In this document: piece by piece, positions 48,251-57,912 of the stretch
Numbering within the stretch: the first letter of the stretch is position 1
How the letters are laid out: every line of letters begins with the position of its first letter
Assembly (NCBI RefSeq): GCF_004293625.1
Contig: NZ_CP033040.1
Location: 1,364,001 to 1,428,000, forward strand
Direction of reading: 5' to 3'
Source: Thiomicrorhabdus indica
Lineage (GTDB): Bacteria; Pseudomonadota; Gammaproteobacteria; Thiomicrospirales; Thiomicrospiraceae
DNA: 64,000 nt
Notes under the pieces: generated by a model
What the model was told of the DNA's origin: nothing
Seen by the model: the letters and a program-made list of their open reading frames with translations, nothing else
Database searches by the model: none
Position numbers and translations under genes: made by a program

Positions 48251-51200
48251 TTATTCCTCTAAAGTAATTTGCTGTAGCAAGTGTTTAAACGCTTTCATGC
48301 GCTCGTCAATAGTTGGCATTGTATCGAAAAATTTCAACTCGGTTTGTCCTTTAAGATCAAATTGCTTTGGCTGGCTCTGAATAAGAGGGATAAGCTTTCC
48401 AGGATCAATCTTTGGTTGTGGTCCAAATTGAATGCGAATCATCTCGTCACTGATATCGACTTTTTTGAAGCCTAAATCGTTCACCCAAATTTTTACCTTG
48501 GATAGTTCCAACAGATTTTGAACATAGTCTGGGAAAAGGCCAAAGCGATCGATAATTTCAATACGTAGCTCTTGTAACTCAGCTTCAGATTCAGCGGCAG
48601 CAATACGTTTATAAAGTACTAAACGACTATGAACATCCGGCAAATAGGTTTCAGGTATGAGAGCAGGTTCTCCTATGTCTACTTCGCACCCAGTTTCGAG
48701 AGATAGTGATAATTCAGGCTGTTTACCAGATTTAAGTGCTTTTACAGCACGTTCTAAAATTTCACTGTATAGCGTAAAACCGATTTCAGTAATTTGCCCC
48801 GACTGTCCATCTCCTAAAAGTTCACCGGCCCCTCGAATTTCCAAATCGTGACTAGCCAGCATAAACCCAGCACCAAGCGTATCGTGTTTGGCAATCGCTG
48901 TTAAGCGCTTTTCCGCATCACTAGTCAGTTGAGATTTTCCTGCTGTAAATAAATAGGCATAAGCACGGTGATGAGAGCGTCCAACACGACCTCGTAGTTG
49001 GTGTAACTGCGCTAAACCAAATTTATCAGCCTGGTGGATTAAAATGGTGTTGGCTGTTGGAATATCAATCCCTGTTTCAATAATGGTGGTGCAAACTAAG
49101 ATATTAAAACGTCGATGGTAGAAGTCTTCCATAACGCTTTCTAGTTGTCGTTCGTTCATCTGACCATGTGCATAACTTACCGCTGATTCAGGAATCAGTT
49201 CTTGAATGTCTTGAGCCATCTTTTCGATACGATCGACATGATTGTAGAGCAAATACACTTGTCCGCCACGTCGTATTTCACGCAAACAAGCCTCGCGTAC
49301 GACTTCTGGGTTCCACTCTTGGACAAAGGTTTGCACCGCCAAACGTTTTGCCGGCGGTGTGGCAATAATGGAAAGATCACGCAAATCGTTCATTGCCATA
49401 TTCAAGGTTCGTGGGATAGGGGTTGCTGTCATAGTTAAGACATCAACTTGGGCGCGCATCTTTTTGAGCTGTTCTTTTTGACGTACACCAAAGCGGTGTT
49501 CCTCATCAATAATGATCAAGCCGAGATTCTGGTAGTTGACGCCTTTTTGAATGAGCTTGTGTGTTCCAATGATAATATCGATTTTTCCAGCGGCTAAATC
49601 CTCTTGAATTTGCTTTTGTTCTTTGGCTGTTTGAAAACGAGATAAGACTTCAATTCTCATTGGCCAATCTGCAAAACGATTCCTGAAGTTTTCTAAATGC
49701 TGGTGCGCTAAAAGGGTTGTAGGGACAAGCATCGCAACTTGCTTTTCATCAAACGCAGCGATAAATGCAGCGCGCATGGCGACTTCTGTTTTACCAAAAC
49801 CGACATCACCACAGACCAAGCGATCCATTGGTTTTTCGGAACGCATATCTTCAACCACTGAACGAATTGCAATGTATTGATCTGGGGTTTCTTCAAATGG
49901 GAAGCTTTTAGAAAATTGATTGTAGGCATCATCCGGTGTTTGGAAGGCCGTGCCTTTTTGAGCAGCTCGTTGTGCATAAATATCAAGAAGCTCTGCGGCA
50001 ACATCACGGGCCTTTTCGGCGGCTTTTTGTTTAGCTTTATCCCACTTATCCGTACCGAGTTTGTGCAAAGGTGCTGTTTCAGGAGTTGCTCCCGTGTATC
50101 GACTAATAAGGTGCAGAGAGCTGACAGGCACATATAGGTTGGCTGAGTCGGCATATTCTATTTTCATGAACTCTTGAGGTTCACCGCTCAATTCCATGGT
50201 TTCAAGGCCCTTATATCGACCAACACCATGATCAAAATGAACAATTGGACTACCAATGTTTAGTTCTATCAAGTTCGCGACTGCACTGTCAAAGTCTGAA
50301 TGCTTTTTGCGGCGTCGGCGTTTTTGCAAAACTGTTTGGCCAACAATATCGCTTTCACTAATGACCGCAAATGTTTGATTAACAAATGATTCTTGTAATG
50401 GAGTGATCGTTAAGATAATTTGAGTCGCAGGACTCTCTTTGATGAGAGTTAAAGTTGCAGACCAACTATCTGTGACTTCAAAGTTTCTTGCAGGCAGCTG
50501 TTCTTTTAAAAGTTGCGCCAAACTTTCTCTACGACCTTTGGTTTCGGTGGAAAGTATGATTTTATTAAGCTGCTTTGGATTATTCTCACTCAAAAATTGG
50601 TCAAAAAAACTGTTTAGTGCTGCGAGCGGATATTCACTTTTAGCATTCAATGCTAGGTTGGGAATGGGTACAGATTCAAATAAAGTCGTTACAGATTTTT
50701 GATGGGCTTCTGGGTGCAGACTAATTCGATGATAGTGCTTGAGACGGGTTAAGAAATCCGTTTTGTTTTGGATAAGGTTTTCAGGTGCCAGAATTGGATA
50801 CTGTATGTTGTGGCGACCAATTTCAAAACGTTCTTCATAGTTTTGCCAGCCTAAATCAATTTGTTCATCTAGCTGATCAAAGTCAAAAAATAGCGTATCT
50901 TCGGGGAAGTAATCAAATAAAGTGGCAAGTTTTTCGTGAAATAAGGGTAAGTAGTATTCAATACCACCAATGGCTTGACCTTGGGTGATGGCTTGATAAA
51001 CCTCGGATTGCAGACGGTCTTCACCAAACACTGTACGAAACTGATTTCGAAAAGTAGCTAAGCCATTTTCTGTCAGATCAATTTCTTTGGCCGGCAGCAG
51101 TTCAATTTGTTCGATTTTATCGATTGATCTTTGGCTTTCTGGGTCAAAGCTTCGAATGGATTCGACTTCATCATCAAATAAGTCAATTCTAAAAGGCAAA

Positions 51201-51787
51201 GTGCTACCCATTGGAAAGACATCAATGATCGAGCCTCGAATTGCAAATTCACCATGTTCCATGACTTGACTAACGCGACTGTAGCTATTTGCCTCTAATC
51301 GACTTGCAAACGAATTAGGTTCTAATATTTCACCCGCTTTTAACAAAAATGAATGTGCGATGACATAATCGGAGGGCACAACTTTTTGCATTAAGGTTGA
51401 AACGGGCAGAACTAAAATTCCCCGTTTCTGTTGCGGTAGTTTGTAAAGTGTTTTTAATCGTTCGGAAACTAGGTCTTGATGAGGTGAAAAACGGTCGTAA
51501 GGCAGTGTTTCCCATTCTGGAAAACTTAGCAGATCGTTTTTTTTCTCGCTACCCAAAAATGACTGAATGTAATCTTGCAGTTTATTCGCTATTTGTGAAT
51601 TGCTTGTCATCACGACAAAAAAACCAGGTTTCTGCTGATAAAGCTGCGATATTAAAAGGGCGCTTTGAGGTGTCTGCATGGCACCAAAGTGACTGCGATG
51701 ACCTTTGGGTTGCCAATGACTAAGCCAGGATTGGATTGCATTGAGTGGGTGTAATGATGCGTTAGATTCAGATTTTTTGGTAGCCAT
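48251..51787 (-). CDS. mfd: Transcription-repair coupling factor Mfd
   Basis: A 1,178-residue protein with the full Mfd order: UvrB-homology N-terminal domains, the RNA polymerase-interacting CarD-like domain (IVHFDHGVGRYKGLETMEL), and the RecG-like translocase (Walker A GDVGFGKTEVAMRAAF, DEEHRFGVRQKEQ, TATPIPRTLNMA, QLRGRVGRSHHRAY), followed by the C-terminal regulatory domain. It removes stalled RNA polymerase and recruits UvrA. No palindrome copy occurs in 3.5 kb. Upstream lies the MITE-like element. Confidence 0.97.
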   Translation of the reverse strand: MATKKSESNASLHPLNAIQSWLSHWQPKGHRSHFGAMQTPQSALLISQLYQQKPGFFVVMTSNSQIANKLQDYIQSFLGSEKKNDLLSFPEWETLPYDRFSPHQDLVSERLKTLYKLPQQKRGILVLPVSTLMQKVVPSDYVIAHSFLLKAGEILEPNSFASRLEANSYSRVSQVMEHGEFAIRGSIIDVFPMGSTLPFRIDLFDDEVESIRSFDPESQRSIDKIEQIELLPAKEIDLTENGLATFRNQFRTVFGEDRLQSEVYQAITQGQAIGGIEYYLPLFHEKLATLFDYFPEDTLFFDFDQLDEQIDLGWQNYEERFEIGRHNIQYPILAPENLIQNKTDFLTRLKHYHRISLHPEAHQKSVTTLFESVPIPNLALNAKSEYPLAALNSFFDQFLSENNPKQLNKIILSTETKGRRESLAQLLKEQLPARNFEVTDSWSATLTLIKESPATQIILTITPLQESFVNQTFAVISESDIVGQTVLQKRRRRKKHSDFDSAVANLIELNIGSPIVHFDHGVGRYKGLETMELSGEPQEFMKIEYADSANLYVPVSSLHLISRYTGATPETAPLHKLGTDKWDKAKQKAAEKARDVAAELLDIYAQRAAQKGTAFQTPDDAYNQFSKSFPFEETPDQYIAIRSVVEDMRSEKPMDRLVCGDVGFGKTEVAMRAAFIAAFDEKQVAMLVPTTLLAHQHLENFRNRFADWPMRIEVLSRFQTAKEQKQIQEDLAAGKIDIIIGTHKLIQKGVNYQNLGLIIIDEEHRFGVRQKEQLKKMRAQVDVLTMTATPIPRTLNMAMNDLRDLSIIATPPAKRLAVQTFVQEWNPEVVREACLREIRRGGQVYLLYNHVDRIEKMAQDIQELIPESAVSYAHGQMNERQLESVMEDFYHRRFNILVCTTIIETGIDIPTANTILIHQADKFGLAQLHQLRGRVGRSHHRAYAYLFTAGKSQLTSDAEKRLTAIAKHDTLGAGFMLASHDLEIRGAGELLGDGQSGQITEIGFTLYSEILERAVKALKSGKQPELSLSLETGCEVDIGEPALIPETYLPDVHSRLVLYKRIAAAESEAELQELRIEIIDRFGLFPDYVQNLLELSKVKIWVNDLGFKKVDISDEMIRIQFGPQPKIDPGKLIPLIQSQPKQFDLKGQTELKFFDTMPTIDERMKAFKHLLQQITLEE

Positions 51788-51987
51788 GTCGTTTTTATGG
51801 TGTTTTCATTGAGTTGTAGTAATTGTTTGTTTAAGTGAAATTACTGGATAAACGATTTAAACCATCTCATTTGTATGAAATTTAAACAGGTTTTATGTAT
51901 CAGTTTCGAGTTCTAAGGGTTTGTTAAACTAGTGGCGATTTTAAATTTAGCGAGTTCAATCAAGCTTAGAATTTATCTCTAATTGTA

Positions 51988-52198
51988 AATAGTCGACTCT
52001 GAATAACTGGTTTAGATTTATGTGGGATGTTTAAGTAGATAGGCTCTAGGCGTGGATTGAAGATAATGGTTATTCCATTATTGAGATTCACAACAACGAG
52101 AATATCTGCTTAAACGCCCACCCAAACAAAGCACTCGGCTGCAGAGCAGAGAAAGGGGCTTTGCCATAAATTAAACGAGTTATTCAGAATCGACTAAA
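51988..52198. mobile_element. MITE-like element with ~28-bp terminal inverted repeats
   Basis: The left end (AGTCGACTCTGAATAACTGG from 51991) and the right end (AGTTATTCAGAATCGACT, 52179-52196) are inverted copies, with about 24 of 28 bases matching when extended. Each end has a TA next to GTCGA, as would a TA target duplication. Inside, GTTTAAGTAGAT (52029-52040) pairs with ATCTGCTTAAAC (52104-52115), ATAATGG with CCATTAT (52063-52081), and CAAAGC with GCTTTG (about 52127-52163). No coding capacity is seen. It occupies the mfd-RND gap, where I find nothing else. Identity with a named element was not checked. Confidence 0.65.
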
Positions 52199-52254
52199 TA
52201 TGTAAACGTGTGATTGTATAAATTTTTAACACTAATGTGAGGTTTTTGGTTGCC

Positions 52255-53583
52255 ATGAGCAATAATTGGATTTACCACTGGGTGCAAATAATGGCTCATC
52301 ATAAAAAAATGCTCGGCCTGTTCTGGTTGATGCTGATTGTTGTCAGCAGTATAGGCGTGCTGACAACAGATAGCAGTCACCTATCAGTTCTCTGGACAGC
52401 CGAAGACACTTTTTTAAGACCTTTAGAGGTGTTATTTTTGAGCTCGGTTATTATCAGCCTATTTTTTGGCTGGCAGTCTGAGTCTGTAAAATCAGGATTG
52501 CTCAACCTTCTATTTTTGAATCTCGCTTATATCATAACGATTGGGTTGGCTAGTTGGTTTGATATTTATTGGGGCAGTCTGGAATTTTTAGCATTAATCA
52601 TTGCGTCGACATTAGTTACCGCTAACTTTATTCATTTGTTAAGTACTTTACACAGGGAAATGGCGCGAGGGCTTTTTCAGTTTGACGCTGTTGCGGAGGC
52701 GGTAAAGCTCAATCATTCACCCATTTTTCTTTCTAATTTAACGACGGCACTGGGCGTTATTTGTATTGCTTGGTTTGAACCTGAGTTAGCCGAGATGGCT
52801 TGGGTCATTTCATTGGGGGTTTTGGTAAGTTATTTATTTAGTGTGACGCTGTTTCCTTGGTTACTACTTACTTTCTTTTTGGAGTTTCGTGTTGGTAATT
52901 CGCGTGATCGTCAAGGTTTTTACCAATGGATGAAAAAACTCGAAGCTCTGACACATTATCCAATTTTGCTACCTGCAATCAAAATTGCTTTAGCTTTGGG
53001 GTTTGCAGTCTTATTCATTTTATTTTTCAGCTGGATGGACAATCTTCATTTGTTACCGGCCGGTAGTTTAGCCGCATTAGGGACTTTTCTAGTCATAATG
53101 TGGGGAGGATTAGGAATGTGGTGGCAACAGTTTTCCTGGTCAACCGCCATTGTCTTAACAATCAGTTTGGTCGCTATTGTTACCAATATGATTATTGCAA
53201 TAATGGTGATGAAATTCGATTTTCTACCGGCCGGTAATATTCCAGAATTTTTGCCAAATAAAGATTTATTTTGGTTATTAATGTGGATTGCGCCAATGGG
53301 CATCGTTGTAGATGATTTAATTCATTTTTTTTCCAGAATGAAGCGTGCAAAATCAACCGTTTTTGCTTCACCAAAAGAGTCTGTTCGCTTTGCGATGATT
53401 AGTGTTGGGCGGCCGATATTGGTTACCTCCATAACTTTAGTTATGGTTATGTTATTAATATTTTTTGTGAGTGAACCGATTTTAGGTTTTATTGCGCTAA
53501 ATGTATTGGTTTCAGTTGTTTTAGTTTCTTTAATTGTGCTTTTTATCATGCCTTTTGTCATGATTGCTCAATACAAAAAATAG
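52255..53583 (+). CDS. RND/MMPL-like membrane protein without porter domains
   Basis: A 442-residue protein of about 12 predicted helices. NLTTALGVICIAWFEPELAEMAWVISLGVLVSYLFSV and PMGIVVDDLIHFFSRMKRA recall the repeated transmembrane halves of RND/MMPL proteins, including a charged helix motif VDDLIHF. The large periplasmic domains that normally sit between helices 1-2 and 7-8 are missing, so it cannot pump in the usual way. The role is unknown. I start at ATG 52255, with GAGG at 52239-52242; the frame begins at 52237. Palindrome copies at 53055 and 53226 encode LPAG twice, 171 bp apart. sqr follows after 200 bp. Confidence 0.7.
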   Translation: MSNNWIYHWVQIMAHHKKMLGLFWLMLIVVSSIGVLTTDSSHLSVLWTAEDTFLRPLEVLFLSSVIISLFFGWQSESVKSGLLNLLFLNLAYIITIGLASWFDIYWGSLEFLALIIASTLVTANFIHLLSTLHREMARGLFQFDAVAEAVKLNHSPIFLSNLTTALGVICIAWFEPELAEMAWVISLGVLVSYLFSVTLFPWLLLTFFLEFRVGNSRDRQGFYQWMKKLEALTHYPILLPAIKIALALGFAVLFILFFSWMDNLHLLPAGSLAALGTFLVIMWGGLGMWWQQFSWSTAIVLTISLVAIVTNMIIAIMVMKFDFLPAGNIPEFLPNKDLFWLLMWIAPMGIVVDDLIHFFSRMKRAKSTVFASPKESVRFAMISVGRPILVTSITLVMVMLLIFFVSEPILGFIALNVLVSVVLVSLIVLFIMPFVMIAQYKK

Positions 53584-53785
53584 TAGTTGGGTTGCTAATC
53601 AATATGAATTTGGCTTAAATAAACAGTCACTTAAATGCCTTAAAAGCAGATTGTTTCATGGTATTCAAGTCAAAGAAAAGACAAACTATATAAAAAATTT
53701 AAATCATTATTGAGATTTAAGAGTTAAGTTATACCTGAAATGAAAATAGGAATACTTAGTCTCCAGAACATAATAGAGGTAGAAA

Positions 53786-55102
53786 ATGGCAACAGTTGTT
53801 GTGGTAGGTTCTAGCACAGGTGGATTACCAATGTCTTATGACATTCGTAAGCATCTTGATAAAGGTCATACAGTTAAAGTCGTGAATGCGATTGATGAGT
53901 TTAACTTTGTTCCATCTAACCCTTGGGTTGCTGTCGGTTGGCGTAAACCGGAAGATATTTCCTTTAAACTGGAACCTCATTTAACCCGTAAAGGCATTGA
54001 ATTCTATCATCAAACTTGTGTAGGTCTTGATCCTGAGCAAAACCAAATTACCTTAGATGATGGTCAAACAATGGATTATGACTATTTAATCTTGTCGACA
54101 GGCCCAGCTTTGGCATTTGATGAAGTTGAAGGTTTTGGCCCGAAAAGCCATGGTGGAAATACCGTTTCGGTTTGTACAACGCCTCACTCTGTAGAAGCTT
54201 ATGAACAGTGGCAAGAGTTCTGTAATGAACCTGGTCCAATTATCGTTGGAGCAGTTCAGGGAGCCTCATGCTTTGGGCCTGCTTACGAATTTGCGATGAT
54301 TATGGAAACTGATTTGCGCAAACGCAAAATCCGTAATCAAGTTCCGATGACTTTTGTGACTGCTGAGCCGTATATCGGGCATTTAGGTCTTGGTGGGGTA
54401 GGTGATTCCAAAGGTTTAATGGAATCTGAAATGCGTAATCGCCATATTAATTGGATTTGTAATGCCAAAACGACCAAAATTGAGGACGGTGTGATGTATG
54501 TTGATGAACATGACCTTCAAGGGAATGTTATTAAGCAGCATGAACTTCCATTTAAGTATTCAATGATGTTACCGGCTTTCCGTGGTTCAAAATTCCTAAT
54601 GGAAATGGTCGATTCAAATCCTGAAGCTGCTGGGGGTCCTTTAGTCAACCCTCGCGGTTTTGTAAAGGTTGACCAATTTAGTCGTAACCCGACTTATAAA
54701 AACATTTATGCATTAGGTGTTGGGATTGCTATTCCTCCTGTCGATACCACTTGTCCTGTTCCTTGTGGCACCCCAAAAACAGGTTTGATGATTGAGTCAA
54801 TGGTGACAGCAATTTGCCATAACATTGAGGCGAACATCAAAGGTGAAGATGCTCATGAGGAGCCAACGTGGAACACTGTATGTTTGGCTGACATGGGTGA
54901 CTCGGGTGCTGCATTTGTTGCATTGCCACAGATTCCACCTCGGAATTTGACATGGGCAAAGAAAGGTAAATGGGTGCATTTAGCGAAAATTGCATTTGAA
55001 AAATATTTCATTCGAAATATGAAAGCTGGGAACTCTGAACCGATTTACCAGAAATATATTATGAAAATGTTAGGAATCAACCGTTTGAAGTCTCAAAAAT
55101 AA
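53786..55102 (+). CDS. sqr: Sulfide:quinone oxidoreductase
   Basis: A 438-residue flavoprotein of the disulfide oxidoreductase superfamily. VVVVGSSTGGLPM binds FAD, DYLILSTGP is the second FAD motif, and the cysteines expected for sulfide oxidation are at about 130 (VSVCTTPHS), 162 (QGASCFGPAYEF) and 323 or 327 (TTCPVPCGTPKTG). It feeds electrons from sulfide into the quinone pool at the membrane, possibly via the amphipathic C-terminus (HLAKIAFEKYFIRNM). The exact SQR type is not certain from sequence; type VI seems plausible. GAGGT precedes the start. It is monocistronic with its own terminator. Confidence 0.9.
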   Translation: MATVVVVGSSTGGLPMSYDIRKHLDKGHTVKVVNAIDEFNFVPSNPWVAVGWRKPEDISFKLEPHLTRKGIEFYHQTCVGLDPEQNQITLDDGQTMDYDYLILSTGPALAFDEVEGFGPKSHGGNTVSVCTTPHSVEAYEQWQEFCNEPGPIIVGAVQGASCFGPAYEFAMIMETDLRKRKIRNQVPMTFVTAEPYIGHLGLGGVGDSKGLMESEMRNRHINWICNAKTTKIEDGVMYVDEHDLQGNVIKQHELPFKYSMMLPAFRGSKFLMEMVDSNPEAAGGPLVNPRGFVKVDQFSRNPTYKNIYALGVGIAIPPVDTTCPVPCGTPKTGLMIESMVTAICHNIEANIKGEDAHEEPTWNTVCLADMGDSGAAFVALPQIPPRNLTWAKKGKWVHLAKIAFEKYFIRNMKAGNSEPIYQKYIMKMLGINRLKSQK

Positions 55103-55143
55103 GACATCAAGTGTTCAATGATCTTTAACAGATTACTTCAGAG

Positions 55144-55177
55144 AAAAACGCTCCAATTCAGGGGCGTTTTTTTTTAG
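55144..55177 (+). terminator. Intrinsic terminator of sqr
   Basis: AAAAACGCTCC (55144-55154) pairs with GGGGCGTTTTT around AATTCA, with one G-T pair, and is followed by nine T residues. Confidence 0.9.
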
Positions 55178-55211
55178 TTTAAAGTTTTCGTCGTTTATAA
55201 TTGCAGCCACT

Positions 55212-55916
55212 ATGGCAATTTCAATTTTAATTCACTACCTAGATATTTTAGGAACCGTTGTTTTTACAATTACGGGGTTGCTTGCTGCGCGCTATAAACG
55301 CCTAGATTTATTTGGGGCGATCGTGATTGCAATGGTCACTGCAATTGGTGGTGGGACTGTTCGCGATTTGATTATTGATGAGCCTGTTTTCTGGACACAG
55401 AATGATTCTTATATTTATTTAGTTGTGATTACTGCACTCATCTTTTTTTTCCTTGCTCGCTTTAAACGACTTCCCATTAAAATGCTGGTGCTTCTTGATG
55501 CGTTAGGTCTCGCAGTGTTTACAGTAATCGGTACTCAAAAAGCCTTAGAGCTCGGCTTTTCTGATCCAATCGCTATTATGACCGGGGTGATGACAGGGGT
55601 TGTTGGAGGAATGATTCGTGACGTTCTAGTGGGTGAAATGCCACTGGTACTTAGAAAAGAGATCTATGCGACGGCCTCATTTTTTGGCGCCAGTGCATTA
55701 TTACTGCTTGACCAGTGGGATGTTTCGTTGGATATTGCTATTTTGGTATCCATCGTAATTACGCTAAGTCTGCGGGTTTTAGCAATTATCTATACGATTG
55801 AGTTGCCTGTTTTTGTTTCCTATCAACCTAAAATCCCGAACTCTGAAGGTTCAAAGGAAGCAAAGAACGACGCTAATCAATCGGATTCAAAAAATGAATC
55901 TAATAACCTTTATTAA
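55212..55916 (+). CDS. UPF0126 (TRIC-like) membrane protein
   Basis: A 234-residue protein with seven hydrophobic segments in two repeats. Each repeat has a glycine-rich signature: AIGGGTVRDLIIDEPVFW in the first and GVVGGMIRDVLVGEMPLVL in the second. The family (YicG-like) is related to trimeric intracellular cation channels and some members move glycine. The C-terminal tail is hydrophilic (NSEGSKEAKNDANQSDSKN). The start at 55212 is in a good position 35 bp after the sqr terminator. Confidence 0.9.
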   Translation: MAISILIHYLDILGTVVFTITGLLAARYKRLDLFGAIVIAMVTAIGGGTVRDLIIDEPVFWTQNDSYIYLVVITALIFFFLARFKRLPIKMLVLLDALGLAVFTVIGTQKALELGFSDPIAIMTGVMTGVVGGMIRDVLVGEMPLVLRKEIYATASFFGASALLLLDQWDVSLDIAILVSIVITLSLRVLAIIYTIELPVFVSYQPKIPNSEGSKEAKNDANQSDSKNESNNLY

Positions 55917-55966
55917 TTTATTAACTACGGATAAGTCATTTATCCGACCAACCATACTGAGTGGAT

Positions 55967-57217
55967 ATGTTTAAACTCCCTTATGAATTTCTTTTGAGTT
56001 GGCGATACACTCGCGCAAAACGTCGTAATGGTTTTATCTCCTTTATTTCCCTTTCATCCATGATTGGTATCGCACTCGGTATCACCGCATTAATCACGGT
56101 GTTATCGATTATGAACGGGTTTCAACAAGAGTTACGTGAACGAATTCTTGGAATGACTGCGCACATGACCTTGACAGAAGCAGATAACAGACTAAGAGAT
56201 TGGCAGAGTGTGTATTCTCAAGTGATTGATTATCCTAAGATATTAGGCGCTGCACCGAATATTTCAGAGCAGGCAATGTTAACCGGTTCAGGAGAAGTCA
56301 AAGGAACGATGATTCGAGGGGTATTACCTGAACAAGAAGGGCAAGTTTCAGATATTGAAAACCAGATGGTTTTAGGAAGTTTTGAACAATTGCAACCTAA
56401 AGCATACCAAATAATTTTAGGGTCGGAATTGGCTTCAACGCTTGGCGTTTCTTTAGGTGATAAGGTTACAGTTATTGCACCACAAGGCACGGTATCTCCT
56501 TTAGGTGTGGTGCCTAGAATCAAACGTTTTACTGTTATTGGAGTGTTTGAAGCGGGCATGCATGAATATGATAGCGGTATGGCATTTATTCATTTAAAAG
56601 ATGCGCAAACGCTATTCAAATATGGCGAAGCGGTGGGCGGACTTCAACTAAAGATTGATGATTTGTTCAAAGTGTTCGAAGTTCGTGAAGATCTGGGAAA
56701 ACATCTTACCGGCCGGTATTATGTGCGTGATTGGACACAACAACATGTAAACTTTTTTAAAGCGATTGAAATGGAAAAGCGCATGATGTTCATTGTTCTT
56801 GCATTAATAATTATGGTTGCCGCGTTTAATATCGTTTCTACCATGGTAATGGTTGTGACAGATAAGCAAAGTGATATTGCAGTTTTAAGAACGATTGGTG
56901 CCTCTCCTTTTAATATTCAAAGCATTTTTATTTTGCAAGGCTTGATTATCGGTTCCATAGGCGTGATTTTAGGATTAATTGGTGGAATAAGTCTGGCATC
57001 AAATATCGATGTAATCGTGCCACTTATTGAACAACTGCTTGGTTTCCAGTTCTTCCCTGCGGATGTGTATTACATCAGTAAGGTTCCTTCTTTAATTATT
57101 TGGAGCGATGTCTATTCTGTTGCGATTGTTGCTTTTGTTCTAACGTTAATTGCAACCCTTTATCCAGCATGGCGGGCGTCCAAAATTCAACCTGCTGAGG
57201 CGTTACGCTATGAATAA
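55967..57217 (+). CDS. lolC: Lipoprotein-releasing ABC transporter permease LolC/E type
   Basis: A 416-residue MacB-like permease. One N-terminal helix (FISLSSMIGIALGITALITVLSIM), a large periplasmic domain with MTLTEADNRL, then three C-terminal helices with STMVMVVTDKQSDIAVLRTIGAS and [17 protein letters not shown]. LolCDE releases outer-membrane lipoproteins to LolA. Only one permease is present with lolD, so it may work as a homodimer (LolF type) or have a distant partner. It overlaps lolD by 8 bp. GTG 55961 is an alternative start. A palindrome copy at 56708 encodes HLTGRY. Confidence 0.9.
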   Translation: MFKLPYEFLLSWRYTRAKRRNGFISFISLSSMIGIALGITALITVLSIMNGFQQELRERILGMTAHMTLTEADNRLRDWQSVYSQVIDYPKILGAAPNISEQAMLTGSGEVKGTMIRGVLPEQEGQVSDIENQMVLGSFEQLQPKAYQIILGSELASTLGVSLGDKVTVIAPQGTVSPLGVVPRIKRFTVIGVFEAGMHEYDSGMAFIHLKDAQTLFKYGEAVGGLQLKIDDLFKVFEVREDLGKHLTGRYYVRDWTQQHVNFFKAIEMEKRMMFIVLALIIMVAAFNIVSTMVMVVTDKQSDIAVLRTIGASPFNIQSIFILQGLIIGSIGVILGLIGGISLASNIDVIVPLIEQLLGFQFFPADVYYISKVPSLIIWSDVYSVAIVAFVLTLIATLYPAWRASKIQPAEALRYE

Positions 57218-57911
57218 ATCCATGCAGTCAAATATTGTCCTTCAGGCAAACTCCTTAGCGAAGTCTTACAAAGATGGAAGTTTAGAAACCAGTGTTTTCA
57301 ATGAAATTAGTCTCAATCTAACAAGTGCTGAAAAAATGGCCATTGTTGGCGCGTCCGGTTCTGGAAAAAGTACACTGCTGCATTTGTTAGCGGGATTGGA
57401 TACACCAACTTCAGGTGAAGTCTTATTAAAACAGAAAACGTTTTCAAAGTTGTCAGAAGCGAAACGTGGCAGGATGCGTAATGATTTAATGGGTTTTGTT
57501 TACCAATTTCATCATTTGTTACCCGAACTAAGTGCTATTGAAAATGCGATGTTACCACTATGGATTCGTCGTCAGAATCGTCGTGAAGCTGAAGAAAAAG
57601 CCAAAACGCTTTTGACTCGAGTCGGTCTTGGGCACCGTTTAAACCATAAGCCTGCTGAGCTGTCTGGTGGTGAGCGACAACGAGTTGCACTTGCTCGTGC
57701 TCTAATTACCGAACCTGCCTGTATACTCGCCGATGAGCCGACTGGGAATTTAGATGCAAGCTCCGCTTCACAAGTATTTGATTTGTTACTGGAGTTAAAT
57801 GAGGAACATCAAACGGCTCTGCTTATAGTGACGCACGATTTGAGTCTGGCTTCAAAAATGGACACACAACTTTCATTGGTCGAAGGTAAGTTACAAAGAG
57901 TCTCTATCTAA
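57210..57911 (+). CDS. lolD: Lipoprotein-releasing ABC transporter ATPase LolD
   Basis: A 233-residue ATPase. Walker A is GASGSGKST, the signature is [15 protein letters not shown], and Walker B is [11 protein letters not shown]. The region [25 protein letters not shown] is typical of LolD. The ATG at 57210 lies within the lolC end; ATG 57222 is an alternative. It starts one base before yheS. Confidence 0.95.
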   Translation: MNKSMQSNIVLQANSLAKSYKDGSLETSVFNEISLNLTSAEKMAIVGASGSGKSTLLHLLAGLDTPTSGEVLLKQKTFSKLSEAKRGRMRNDLMGFVYQFHHLLPELSAIENAMLPLWIRRQNRREAEEKAKTLLTRVGLGHRLNHKPAELSGGERQRVALARALITEPACILADEPTGNLDASSASQVFDLLLELNEEHQTALLIVTHDLSLASKMDTQLSLVEGKLQRVSI

Positions 57912-57912
57912 C

